DNA from: Alterirhizorhabdus sp964247265
GTDB lineage: Bacteria > Pseudomonadota > Alphaproteobacteria > Sphingomonadales > Sphingomonadaceae
Assembly (NCBI GenBank): GCA_964247265.1
Contig: CAXTTS010000015.1
Location: forward strand, 1-29,124
Length of the DNA stretch: 29,124 nucleotides
Reading direction: 5' to 3'
The notes beneath the pieces were generated by a model that was given only the letters and a program-made list of their open reading frames with translations, was not told the DNA's origin and did no database searches. Position 1 is the stretch's first letter; every line of letters begins with the position of its first letter. Positions 15,282 to 23,355 of the stretch are shown piece after piece. A program made the translations under genes and the position numbers.

Positions 15282-16046
15282 ATGGATGCGATGATCCTGG
15301 ATCCGGGCCTGCCGGCTAGAAGCACGGTATTGGTCAAGCCGTCAGCTCCAGCGACGCCGCTAATATCCTGCATCATGGCGTCGCGCGGCGCGATCGATCC
15401 GGCGCAACATGCGATCGCCTGCTTCCGGCGGCAAAGCTACCCCCGACGCGAACTCGTCATCGCCTGTGCGACCCCGGAAAATGCCCTTTCGCGCCTTGTC
15501 GCGAGTGCCGCCGACATACGCGTGATAGATGTGCCGGGGGCGAGCTCGGTCGGGGCATTGCGCAACGCTGCGATAGCCGAGGCGCGCGGATCGCTGCTGT
15601 GCGTCTGGGACGATGACGATCTGAGCCACCCGCGCCGCTTGGCGTGGCAGGTGCAGGCGCTGCTGGCGGCCGACGCCCGCGCCTGCCTGCTCTCCCGCAT
15701 ATTCTTGTGGTGGCCGGACCGCGAGTGGCTCGCGGTTTCGTCCAGCCGGATGTGGGAGAATACGCTGATCGCCTTTGCGGATGCGATGCCGCCATATCCG
15801 GATATGCGGCGAGGCGGCGACACGCTACTGGTCGCGACGATGCGCGCCACCATGCGCCTCGTCGCGATCGATCGGCCGACCGGCTATTGCTATGTCGCGC
15901 ATGGCGCGAACCTGTGGGGAGAGGCGCACTTCACCATGCTGTTCGATCATGCGACCGAGCGATACTCCGGCTTGGACTATCACCGCGCGATGCTTGCGCT
16001 GGCCGAGAACCTGCCGATGCCGGCCTATGCGGCGGGCATGCGCTGA
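15282..16046 (+). CDS. Glycosyltransferase, GT-A fold (family 2-like)
   Basis: A 254-residue protein with the N-terminal layout of GT-A glycosyltransferases: a hydrophobic first strand PLISCIMASRG (about 26-36), ELVIACA, SSVGALRNAAIAEARG and the metal-binding acidic run CVWDDDDLSHPRR (Asp110-Asp113). The later part RRGGDTLLVATM and YCYVAHGANLWG resembles the acceptor-side region. No membrane segment is clear, so it is probably cytosolic or peripheral. The ATG at 15282 has GAGGG seven bases upstream. It is divergent from the rfb operon, which suggests transfer of a sugar in the same polysaccharide pathway, but donor and acceptor are not shown. Confidence 0.75.
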   Translation: MDAMILDPGLPARSTVLVKPSAPATPLISCIMASRGAIDPAQHAIACFRRQSYPRRELVIACATPENALSRLVASAADIRVIDVPGASSVGALRNAAIAEARGSLLCVWDDDDLSHPRRLAWQVQALLAADARACLLSRIFLWWPDREWLAVSSSRMWENTLIAFADAMPPYPDMRRGGDTLLVATMRATMRLVAIDRPTGYCYVAHGANLWGEAHFTMLFDHATERYSGLDYHRAMLALAENLPMPAYAAGMR

Positions 16047-16176
16047 CGCTGCAGCGGGCATACTCGGACATGTCGCAGGGGGCAGGCCCGTGGGTTGCTG
16101 CTAGGCTTGGTCAAAACGCGCGACGTACGAGCATCCGGCTGTCGGAACGCTGCCTGACGGATACGAAGGAGCCCCC

Positions 16177-16476
16177 ATGCTGATAATCAACGGCCGGATC
16201 AGAACCGCGCCGCAATATGTCCGTGCGTTGCGCGACGATCTCGTCGCCGGCATCCCCCGCACGCTGAAGGAGGATGGCTGCATCGAATATGCCTTTGCGC
16301 TGGAAGATGCCGATGCCGGCACGATCCTGGTGATCGAGCGGTGGCGCGATCAGGCCGCGCTGGACGCCCATCTCGCCACGCCCGAAATCGCGGCTCTGTT
16401 CGGCACGTGGGGCGACAGGATCGAGCCGCTGGTGCGGGTGTTCGATGCCACAAACGAACGCGATCTGGGCGAATGA
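16177..16476 (+). CDS. Antibiotic biosynthesis monooxygenase (ABM)-fold protein, putative quinol monooxygenase
   Basis: A 99-residue ferredoxin-like alpha/beta protein of the ABM/YgiN kind. It begins MLIINGRIRTAPQY and contains the characteristic CIEYAFALEDAD (usually GCxxYxxxxD) and LVIERWRDQAALDAHLATPE. Members act as small dimeric oxygenases or related enzymes on quinols and similar aromatics, and many have no known substrate. AAGGAG five bases before the ATG gives a strong start. The VOC gene follows seven bases after its stop, so the two form a pair. A real reaction cannot be assigned. Confidence 0.82.
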   Translation: MLIINGRIRTAPQYVRALRDDLVAGIPRTLKEDGCIEYAFALEDADAGTILVIERWRDQAALDAHLATPEIAALFGTWGDRIEPLVRVFDATNERDLGE

Positions 16477-16483
16477 TCGACCG

Positions 16484-17038
16484 ATGACTCGGGGAGCGCG
16501 CAACGGCATTGTCCAGAATTGCTACGTCGTCCGCGACCTGGATGATGCCTGCCACAGGCTGCACACGCTCTACGGCATAGGCCCGTTCGTCGGCGGGTCG
16601 GAGGCCGAGCTTACAGGTCATTATTATCGCGGGGAGCCTGCGTCGCCGATCCGGCTGCGCGGTGTATTCGTCCAGTCGGGCGAGCTGAACATCGAACTGG
16701 TCCAGCTGCTATCGGACGCGCCGAGCGCCTTTCACGACATGTTCGCGGACGGCGGGGAGGGCTTCCACCATGTCGCCCTGTTCTGCGCGGATTACGAGGC
16801 CCGGCGCGACGCCATGATCGCGCAAGGCTATGCACTGGCGAGCGAGTTCACCGCCACGCTCGGCCCGGCCGAGGCCGATCGCGTCAGGATTTGCTACCTC
16901 GACGCACGGTCCACGCTCGGCCACATGATCGAGCTGTATCCCGAGCATCCGGTGATCCGCGACATGTACCGCCAGGCACGCGAGGCGCCGCGCGGCTGGG
17001 ACGGACGGCGCCTCATCATTCCGTGGGGCGAAGTGTAG
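16484..17038 (+). CDS. VOC (glyoxalase/bleomycin-resistance) family protein
   Basis: A 184-residue vicinal-oxygen-chelate fold protein of the Glyoxalase_4/methylmalonyl-CoA-epimerase-like type. The first module has IVQNCYVVRDLDDA and the second GFHHVALFCADYEARRDAMIA, ending GHMIELYPEHP. The likely metal ligands are a Gln in the first strand where most relatives have His, a His in HHVALF and a Glu in MIELYPE; Gln is a known ligand in some glyoxalases. The ATG at 16484 is chosen because similarity begins there, though its ribosome binding site is weak. Its last 23 bases overlap the dctA tail on the other strand. The substrate is unknown. Confidence 0.82.
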   Translation: MTRGARNGIVQNCYVVRDLDDACHRLHTLYGIGPFVGGSEAELTGHYYRGEPASPIRLRGVFVQSGELNIELVQLLSDAPSAFHDMFADGGEGFHHVALFCADYEARRDAMIAQGYALASEFTATLGPAEADRVRICYLDARSTLGHMIELYPEHPVIRDMYRQAREAPRGWDGRRLIIPWGEV

Positions 17039-18350
17039 CGGGCACCGGCTGATCCTCGATGCGGGGCGCGTCGCCACGCAGCGCCGCATCGAACCGCGCC
17101 TTGTCGAACGCACCCTCCCAGCGCGAGACGACGATCGTCGCCACCGCATTGCCGACGAAGTTCGTCAGGCTCCGGCATTCGGACATGAAGCGATCCACGC
17201 CCAGGATCAGCGCCATGCCCGCCACCGGCACGGAGGGCACGATCGACAGCGTCGCCGCCAGCGTGATGAAGCCCGCGCCCGTCACCCCCGCCGCGCCCTT
17301 CGACGACAGCATCGCCACGCCGAGCAACAGCAACTGGTCGCCGAGCGGCAGGTGCACATTCGTCGCCTGCGCGATGAACAAGGCGGCGAGCGTCATGTAG
17401 ATGTTGGTGCCATCAAGGTTGAACGAATAGCCTGCGGGCACGACGAGTCCGACGATCGACTTTGGGCAACCCGCCCGCTCCATCTTCTCGATCAGCGCCG
17501 GCAAGGCCGACTCCGACGAGGAGGTGCCGAGGACGAGCAGCAGCTCCGTCTTCAAATAGGCGATCAGCCGCAGGATCGAGAAGCCGCAGGCCCAGCCCAC
17601 CGCACCCAGCACGCCGAGGACGAACAGCAAGGCGGTGAGATAGAAGGTGCCGACCAGCATGGCGAGATTGGCGAGGCTGGCGACGCCATAGGTGCCGATG
17701 GTGAAGGCCATCGCCCCGAACGCACCGACCGGCGCCGCCTTCATCAGGATTGCGACCAGCTTGAAGAAGGCTGCCGAGACCTCGTTGAGCAGATCCAGCA
17801 CGCGTTCGCCGCGCTCGCCGATGCTGGCCAGCGCGATGCCGAACAGGATGGCGACGAACAGCACCTGCAGGATGTTGCCCTCGGTCAGCGCCGACAGGAC
17901 GGTGTCCGGGATCACGCCGAGCAAGAAGCCGGTGAGCGTGGTCTCATGCGCCTTGGCGGCATAGCCGGCGACGGCGCCGGCATCGAGCGTAGCGGGATCG
18001 ATGTTCAGGCCGGCGCCGGGCCGCACCACGTTCGCCACGATCAGGCCGACGAACAAAGCGAGGGTGGAGAAGGTGAGGAAATACGCGAAGGCCTTGCCGA
18101 CCACGCGGCCCACCTTGCCGAGATCGCGCATCCCGGCGATGCCGGTGACGATCGTGAGGAAGATGACGGGTGCGATAATCATCTTCACCAACTTGATGAA
18201 GGCATCGCCCAGCGGCTTCAGCGCAGCGCCGGTTTCCGGCCGAAAATGGCCGATCGCGACACCCAGCGCGATCGCCACCAGCACCTGCACATAGAGGTGG
18301 CGATACCAGGGCAGCGGCTTTGCCGGAGCAGTCGGGGTCGGCAGCAGCAT
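17016..18350 (-). CDS. dctA: C4-dicarboxylate:cation symporter
   Basis: DctA of the DAACS family imports succinate, fumarate and malate with Na+ or H+ across the inner membrane. The 444-residue length is normal. Hallmarks are the first helix YVQVLVAIALGVAIGHF, FIKLVKMIIAPVIFLTIVTGIA, the re-entrant hairpin GTSSSESALPALIEKME, PAGYSFNLDGTNIYM, and NFVGNAVATIVVSRWEG near the C-terminus. ATG 18350 has GAGG six bases upstream; the ATG six bases earlier has it directly adjacent. The gene starts eight bases after the CitE-like lyase stop, so they form an operon. A frame extending to 18686 is only the lyase in another frame. Confidence 0.95.
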   Translation of the reverse strand: MLLPTPTAPAKPLPWYRHLYVQVLVAIALGVAIGHFRPETGAALKPLGDAFIKLVKMIIAPVIFLTIVTGIAGMRDLGKVGRVVGKAFAYFLTFSTLALFVGLIVANVVRPGAGLNIDPATLDAGAVAGYAAKAHETTLTGFLLGVIPDTVLSALTEGNILQVLFVAILFGIALASIGERGERVLDLLNEVSAAFFKLVAILMKAAPVGAFGAMAFTIGTYGVASLANLAMLVGTFYLTALLFVLGVLGAVGWACGFSILRLIAYLKTELLLVLGTSSSESALPALIEKMERAGCPKSIVGLVVPAGYSFNLDGTNIYMTLAALFIAQATNVHLPLGDQLLLLGVAMLSSKGAAGVTGAGFITLAATLSIVPSVPVAGMALILGVDRFMSECRSLTNFVGNAVATIVVSRWEGAFDKARFDAALRGDAPRIEDQPVPATLRPTE

Positions 18351-18358
18351 CGCCATCC

Positions 18359-19219
18359 TCAGCGTTGCGCGAGCAGGCGCTCGGCCTGCACGAGGTGGGG
18401 GCGGTCGATCATCTCGCCGTCCAGCGACAGCGCGCCGGCCCCGCAATTGGTGCGAAAAGCGGCGACGATCGCCTCGGCGCGGGCGATGTCGGCGGCGGCC
18501 GGGGCGAACGCCTGCTCGATCACGGCGACCTGCGACGGATGGATCGCCATCATGCCGGTGAAGCCGTCGCGCCGTGCCCGCGCCGCGAACAACGCCAGGC
18601 CATCCAGATCGCGGAATGCGGGATACACAGTTTCGATCGGCGCCACGCCGGCGGCGGCCGCACCGAACAGGGTGAGCGACCGGCACATCTCATAAGGTGG
18701 GGTGAAACGCCCGTCCGCCTCTCGTGCGGTGCTCGACCCGACGGCGGCGGGCAGATCCTCGGCGCCCCAGGTCAGCCCGGCGAGGCGGTTCGTCACCCCG
18801 CCATAGCTGCCGAGCTGGAAGACGGCGGCCGGCGTTTCGGTCGCGATCGGCAAGATCGCGATGGCGCCGGGCGCCAGGCCATGTTGCGTCTCCAGCGCGG
18901 CGAGTTGGCGATCCAGCCGGGCGAGCGACGGGCCGCCCTCCGCCTTGGGCAGCACGATCCCGTCGGGCCGGAACGCGACGACGGCCGCGAGATCGTCGTC
19001 GCTGAGGCCGCTGTCCAGCGGGTTGATCCGCACGAACAGGGCGCAGCGGCGTTCGGCAGCGGCGAGGAAGGCGGCGACCATCGCCCGTGCCTCCACCTTG
19101 CGCGAGGGCGCGACGGCATCCTCAAGGTCGAGGATCAGCGCGCGGGCGCCAAAGCCGAGCGCCTTCTCCATCCGGTCCGGCCGGTCGCCGGGGACGAACA
19201 ACAGGGATCGCAGATACAT
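18359..19219 (-). CDS. HpcH/HpaI aldolase / citrate lyase beta (CitE-like) protein
   Basis: A 286-residue TIM-barrel enzyme that cleaves or hydrolyses acyl-CoA-type C-C substrates such as malyl- or citramalyl-CoA. Motifs are LRSLLFVPGDRPDRMEKA, the metal-binding LDLEDAVAPSRK (Glu33, Asp34), FVRINPLDS, IVLPKAEGG, LTWGAEDLPAAVG and MMAIHPSQVAVIEQAF, all typical. AAGGAG six bases before the ATG sets the start. No CitF or CitD gene is nearby, so it is a stand-alone CitE-like protein and not part of citrate lyase. It is followed at once by dctA, which suggests that its substrate or product relates to an imported C4-dicarboxylate. Confidence 0.88.
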   Translation of the reverse strand: MYLRSLLFVPGDRPDRMEKALGFGARALILDLEDAVAPSRKVEARAMVAAFLAAAERRCALFVRINPLDSGLSDDDLAAVVAFRPDGIVLPKAEGGPSLARLDRQLAALETQHGLAPGAIAILPIATETPAAVFQLGSYGGVTNRLAGLTWGAEDLPAAVGSSTAREADGRFTPPYEMCRSLTLFGAAAAGVAPIETVYPAFRDLDGLALFAARARRDGFTGMMAIHPSQVAVIEQAFAPAAADIARAEAIVAAFRTNCGAGALSLDGEMIDRPHLVQAERLLAQR

Positions 19220-19278
19220 CGCCGGCTCCTTCGCGCCGGCCTTCTATGGCCAAAGCGCGCGAACCGGAAGGGTGTCGC

Positions 19279-20937
19279 TCACCGCGCGGGGCAGGCGCCC
19301 GGGCGGGTGGCGGCGAGCGGTAGGCACCGGCCGTCCACATCGGCGGGCGGGGTGAGGTTCAGCACGGCGGCGAGGGTGGGGGCGATGTCCACCGTCTCGA
19401 TCGGCAGGAAACGCGTCTGCGCCGGCGCATCCTTCCACCAGAACAGGATAGGCACGCGGCGATCATAGTTCCACGGGCTGCCATGCCCCGCGACATAGCC
19501 GCCGAGCTTGGCCGGGCCGGCGGTATAGGGGCGCAGCGCGACGAGCAGATCGCCCGACCGGCCACGATAGGCGCTCTCGGCGAACCGCTCCGCCAGCGTC
19601 ATCTCGTCCGGCGCCTTGCCGTGCGGGATCGGCGTGGCGAGGATTTCGTCGACAGTGAAGGCGGCCACCACGTCGGGCTCGCGTAGCAGCGCCTGCTTGG
19701 CGGCGGTCAGCACGCGCGGGCGATCGGCAGGCGGCACGGCGGGGGTGAGCGCCAGTTCGTCGATCGCGCCGGTAAAGGGTGCCGCCGTCAGCCCGGCCTG
19801 CGCCATCACCGTGGCGTTCAGCCGCTTCACGATCGCGTCGCCATCGATCCGGCCGGCGGGATAGCCCTGCGCGGCGAGATGCTCGACCAGATCGGAGCCG
19901 CCGTGATCGGCCGACAAGGCGACGACATAGGGGATGTTCAGCTTGTCGAGTCCCGCCAGCAGCGTGCCGATCGCCTCGTCCAGCCGGTGCAGCTGCTCGC
20001 ACATCTCCGGCCCGCGCGTGCCATAGGCATGGCCGACATAATCGGTGCCGGAAAAGCTGATCGCCAGCAGATCGGTCGCCGGCCCGCGGCCCAGCCGATA
20101 GTGCGCGATCAGCTGCTGCGCGCCTTTCAGCGTCATCTCGTCGTCGGTCGGCGAGGCCATGATATTGCGCGCATAGTTCGCCGGATCGGTGGCATAGCCT
20201 TCCGGCGGCAGATGCGAGACGAACGGCTGGCCTCCGACGGTGAAGCTGGCATCGAGCGCGCGGCAATCGGGGTGGGCATAGGTCCAGCGCGGCGGGCTCT
20301 TCCAGGTGGCGGCGAGGCTGGCGTTGAGCGGCGCGACCGGGGCGAGCGCCTGAGCGCCGTCGCCGCCGGGCCGGATGTAGGTGGTGAAGCCGTAGCCGGG
20401 GAACAGCCAGAACACGCCGTCGGGATTGTGCCCGGCCATGTTGATCGCGCCGCGATCCTTGCCGGAGACGGCGACGACGCGGCTGGCGGGCGTGCGCGCC
20501 TTCAGCCATTCGCCCAGCGTATCCACCATCAGCCGCTTCGGGCCGACGGGCGCCGCCGCCTTGTCATGCGCCAGTTCGACCGTGCTGTCGGCGAGGCAAT
20601 AGACCGCCTTGCCGGTCGCCTCGTCGCGCGTGGTGTTGGCGACGATGCCGGTCTTGTTCGGGTGTCGCCCGGTGAGGAGGGTGGAGTGGCCGGGGCAGGT
20701 CTCGGTCGCGGCGTGGCTCTGATAGCCGCTCGGATAGACGATGCCGCCGGAGAGCCGCTTCAGCCCGGCGGCGAAGCGCGGGCGCCATTCCTCGAACAGG
20801 TTGGCGCTGAACTGATCGATCGAGATCGCGACGACCAGCTTCGGCTCGGCCGGGGCCGGGGAGGGCGGGGATTTCGCCTGCGCCGTGGTTGCGGCGAGAC
20901 CGGCGAGCAGCATCGCGAACGCATCAGATACCCGCAT
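19279..20937 (-). CDS. phoK: Alkaline phosphatase, PhoK/SPAP type
   Basis: A 552-residue exported metallophosphatase close in length and motif order to the Sphingomonas PhoK/SPAP enzyme, which releases phosphate from monoesters. The signal peptide is 1-21 (AMLLAGLAATTAQA). Active-site residues can be placed: Asp41 (ISIDQF), nucleophile Thr80 (TETCPGHST), Asn101 (IVANTT), Lys160 and Arg162 (SGKDRGAI, the monoesterase signature), Asp299 and His303 (GTDYVGHAYG), Asp344 and His345 (SADHGG) and a late His in GHGSPWNYD. All expected ligands are present. It is the first of three same-strand genes; the lyase starts 59 bases on. No clear Pho box was seen upstream. Confidence 0.9.
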   Translation of the reverse strand: MRVSDAFAMLLAGLAATTAQAKSPPSPAPAEPKLVVAISIDQFSANLFEEWRPRFAAGLKRLSGGIVYPSGYQSHAATETCPGHSTLLTGRHPNKTGIVANTTRDEATGKAVYCLADSTVELAHDKAAAPVGPKRLMVDTLGEWLKARTPASRVVAVSGKDRGAINMAGHNPDGVFWLFPGYGFTTYIRPGGDGAQALAPVAPLNASLAATWKSPPRWTYAHPDCRALDASFTVGGQPFVSHLPPEGYATDPANYARNIMASPTDDEMTLKGAQQLIAHYRLGRGPATDLLAISFSGTDYVGHAYGTRGPEMCEQLHRLDEAIGTLLAGLDKLNIPYVVALSADHGGSDLVEHLAAQGYPAGRIDGDAIVKRLNATVMAQAGLTAAPFTGAIDELALTPAVPPADRPRVLTAAKQALLREPDVVAAFTVDEILATPIPHGKAPDEMTLAERFAESAYRGRSGDLLVALRPYTAGPAKLGGYVAGHGSPWNYDRRVPILFWWKDAPAQTRFLPIETVDIAPTLAAVLNLTPPADVDGRCLPLAATRPGACPAR

Positions 20938-21011
20938 CGTCTCTTACTCCGAACAGCGCCGCCGCGTGCCTATCCGCGCCATGTTACAAGCCGGCTTCAC
21001 GTCATGCGCCA

Positions 21012-21755
21012 TTACACGCCGGTGCGGAACGGTGTGAAGTCGGTGCCGCGATCGAACACGTCGATGCCTTCGCGCCGCTTCAGCGTGGCGACGACCCAAT
21101 AGGTCAAGGGCGTGAGCAATATCTCCCACCCCACCTTCAGCGCCCATTGCGTCAGCAGCACCTTGACCAACAGGGTTTGCGACCAGCCGGCAGCACCCCA
21201 GAAAGCGAGCGGGTAGAAGATCAGGCTGTCCACCCCTTCGGCGACGACCGTCGATCTGATGGTGCGGGTCCACAGATGGCGGCCGCCGGTCCACAGCTTC
21301 ATCCGCGCCAGCACCGCGCTGTTGGCGAATTCGCCGACCCAGAAGGCGCAAATCGAGGCGAAGACGATGCGCGGCACCTGGCCGAACACCTGTTCGTAGG
21401 CGGCCTGGCCGGTCCAGGTCGGGGCGGGCGGCAGCGCCACCACCACGGCGCTCATCACGCCAAGGAACAGCATTCCGGCGAAGCCCGCCCAGATGCAGCG
21501 GCGCGCGCGGGCATAGCCATAGACCTCGGTCAGCACGTCGCCCAGCACGTAGCTGACCGGGAAGAACAGGATGCCGGCGCCGAACGGCCATTCGCCGATG
21601 ATCGGCAGATCGACCCGCGCCACCTTGCCCGCGCCGACCACCTGCGACAGCAGCAGCACGACGACGAAGGCGACCATGACGAAATCGAAATCGCGCAACG
21701 GGCGGCCGCTCAGGCTGGCGGCATCGACGGAGACGGGTTTGGCGGTATCGCTCAC
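21012..21755 (-). CDS. yhhQ: Queuosine precursor transporter, YhhQ/VUT family
   Basis: A 247-residue inner-membrane protein of the VUT family; E. coli YhhQ takes up the queuosine precursors preQ0 and preQ1 for tRNA modification. About six hydrophobic segments are visible, beginning DFVMVAFVVVLLLSQVVG. Family hallmarks are GAGILFFPVSYVLGDVLTEVYGYARAR, FWVGEFANSAVLARMK and STVVAEGVDSLIFYPLAFWG. The start is GTG with a weak ribosome binding site, but no better start precedes the first helix. Other queuosine genes are not in the window and no preQ1 riboswitch motif was recognised upstream. Confidence 0.92.
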   Translation of the reverse strand: MSDTAKPVSVDAASLSGRPLRDFDFVMVAFVVVLLLSQVVGAGKVARVDLPIIGEWPFGAGILFFPVSYVLGDVLTEVYGYARARRCIWAGFAGMLFLGVMSAVVVALPPAPTWTGQAAYEQVFGQVPRIVFASICAFWVGEFANSAVLARMKLWTGGRHLWTRTIRSTVVAEGVDSLIFYPLAFWGAAGWSQTLLVKVLLTQWALKVGWEILLTPLTYWVVATLKRREGIDVFDRGTDFTPFRTGV

Positions 21756-21823
21756 GCCTGGGTGACGCTGGTGTGGGTGTCGCGATCCCTCACCTCGTCC
21801 AGTCTATCGAAGGGAGGCAGCAT

Positions 21824-21840
21824 GTGCCGATATTCGGCAC
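21824..21840. repeat. Perfect 7-bp inverted repeat upstream of yhhQ
   Basis: GTGCCGA, loop TAT, TCGGCAC: a perfect stem of seven pairs with a three-base loop, next to the palindrome CCCCGGGG at 21840-21847. It lies between the 44-residue gene and yhhQ, about 70 bases before the yhhQ start. No U-tract follows on either strand, so it is not an ordinary intrinsic terminator. It could be an operator, an RNA hairpin affecting yhhQ, or a processing site. Confidence 0.5.
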
Positions 21841-21874
21841 CCCGGGGATTTTGTCCAGCCTGCGCGGCGTGCGA

Positions 21875-22009
21875 TCAATGGTAAGTCGGGCCGTCGCCTT
21901 CCAGTTCGGCGATGCACTGTTCGAGCAGTTCGAGGATCAGGTTGGGCGGCAGGTCGAGCGCGACCTCATTAAGCCAGTCCTCGGCCAGTTCCGGATGATC
22001 CCAAGGCAT
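21875..22009 (-). CDS. Small acidic protein of unknown function (44 residues)
   Basis: A short frame encoding MPWDHPELAEDWLNEVALDL and ending AELEGDGPTYH. GGAG lies six bases before the ATG at 22009; an alternative ATG 12 bases earlier would add MEFV. The product is strongly acidic, with two likely helices (about 8-20 and 24-38, LPPNLILELLEQCIAELE), and codon positions look coding. It stands alone between yhhQ and the royal-jelly-like gene. I do not recognise the family. A much longer frame through the same stop reaches 22363, but it runs antisense-free through the neighbouring gene's end and is not credible. Confidence 0.6.
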   Translation of the reverse strand: MPWDHPELAEDWLNEVALDLPPNLILELLEQCIAELEGDGPTYH

Positions 22010-22122
22010 GACAAACTCCATGTGGTGACATGGAAAGTAACGACACGACGCGGATATCCTTACGCCGCACTCGACCAAGGTCTGAAAGATCGATCCTGCG
22101 GAATGTGCCGCGCCGAACGACC

Positions 22123-23223
22123 TTACGGCACGAAGGAGAACAGTTCGGTCCGGATCGAGGGCGGGGCGCCGGGCTTGAACCAGTTGGTATCCTGGATGTG
22201 GCTGGCGGTCACGTAGATGCGGCCGTCGGCGCCTTCGGAAAAGGTGTCGGGCCAGCGCAGGCGCTTGTCGGTCAGCACCGTCTCCGTCGTCGATCCGGCC
22301 AGCCGGGTGATCGAATAATCGGTCGGCGAGGTGAGGTACAGCGTGCCCGCCTTGCTCATCCACAGACCATCGGCGACATGGGTGCGGGCCACGGTCCGCA
22401 CCCCGGCGGCGCGCTGCTTCTCGTCGATGCCGGGGTGCAGCAGGCGGGTATCGATCGCGTACAGCGTCTTCCCGGTCAGCGCCTGATAATAAAGTGTGCT
22501 GCCGTCGTTCGAGATCGCGATGCCGTCGGACGCGAAGGCGGGCTGGCGGCCGTCCGGGCGAACCAGCGGCTTGCCGTCGATCGTCACCTTCACCGTCTTG
22601 TCGATCTGGGTGGAGGGATGGCCATCCAGCGCGCGGAAGCCCTTGCCGCTCTCCAGATCGACGACGATGATCGCGCCGCGCGTGCCGCTGTCGGTGATGT
22701 ACCCGGTCTTGCCATCGGGCGAGAAGCGGATGTCGTTCAGATAGGTGCCCTGCAACGCCACGTCGCCGGGCACATGGATCACCTTGGTCACGCGGTTGGT
22801 CGCCAGATCGATCTTCACGATCTTGGGCGCGCCTTCCAGGATCTTCTCGTTGCCCGGCGCGCCGGGATCGAGCACCCAGAGATTGCCGTGGCCATCCGGC
22901 ACGATCGACTGGACGCAGACGAAATAGTCACCCACCGGCAGCTCGTTCGCGCGGGCATTGCGCCAGCTGTTCCACTTGGCATCGGGATAGGGCTTCAGCG
23001 ATCCGTTCGGCAGCACCTCGGCGACGGAAATCGGCGCATCGTCGGTCCAGCGCGGGAAGTTGACGAAGCGGCGGCCGTCCGCTGTCACCGCGACCCCGGT
23101 CGCCTGATGATCGAACTGCGCCACCTGCGTCAGCGGCCCGCGTGCCTGCGCCATCGCAGCAACGCCGGTGGCGAGGGCGCCCGCGGCGGCGAGGCCGGCG
23201 ATCAGGGTCGTGGTCTTGCGCAT
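22123..23223 (-). CDS. Secreted major-royal-jelly/yellow-like beta-propeller protein
   Basis: A 366-residue exported protein related to the MRJP/yellow family and the SMP-30/gluconolactonase propellers. The signal peptide is about 1-28 (TLIAGLAAAGALATGVAAMAQA). Family features are ATGVAVTADGRRFVNFPRW, LWVLDPGAPG, KIVKIDLATNRVTKVIHVP, LNDIRFSPDGKTGYITDSG, SDGIAISNDGSTLYY and a late LRWPDTFSEGADGRIYVTASHIQ. Bacterial members are mostly annotated without a known reaction. GGAG seven bases before the ATG at 23223 supports the start. It appears to be a single gene. Lactonase activity is possible but not shown. Confidence 0.85.
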   Translation of the reverse strand: MRKTTTLIAGLAAAGALATGVAAMAQARGPLTQVAQFDHQATGVAVTADGRRFVNFPRWTDDAPISVAEVLPNGSLKPYPDAKWNSWRNARANELPVGDYFVCVQSIVPDGHGNLWVLDPGAPGNEKILEGAPKIVKIDLATNRVTKVIHVPGDVALQGTYLNDIRFSPDGKTGYITDSGTRGAIIVVDLESGKGFRALDGHPSTQIDKTVKVTIDGKPLVRPDGRQPAFASDGIAISNDGSTLYYQALTGKTLYAIDTRLLHPGIDEKQRAAGVRTVARTHVADGLWMSKAGTLYLTSPTDYSITRLAGSTTETVLTDKRLRWPDTFSEGADGRIYVTASHIQDTNWFKPGAPPSIRTELFSFVP

Positions 23224-23355
23224 GTCATGGCTCCGGGCGGTCGTGTCGAGCGGGGGCTCGTTCCCGCTGGCTCGATGGTGAAACAGGGGGTCGCCGCATC
23301 CGTTCCGCCAGGCGGCCGAAATCAGGCGGCCGAAATCACTCGGCCGTGCCGGGAG

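Noticed and set aside
18357..18686. Upstream extension of dctA
   Set aside because: The added residues are the lyase gene in another frame; the DctA family sequence begins at about 18350.
20938..21011. Pho box upstream of the PhoK-like gene
   Set aside because: Only a loose TTGTAACATG-like run is present; it does not form the two spaced half-sites expected.
21756..21874. preQ1 riboswitch upstream of yhhQ
   Set aside because: None of the conserved preQ1-I or preQ1-II segments could be recognised; only the seven-pair hairpin is clear.
22010..22363. Upstream extension of the 44-residue protein to 162 residues
   Set aside because: The extra part is the end of the royal-jelly-like gene in another frame and has shadow-like composition; the ribosome binding site sits before 22009.
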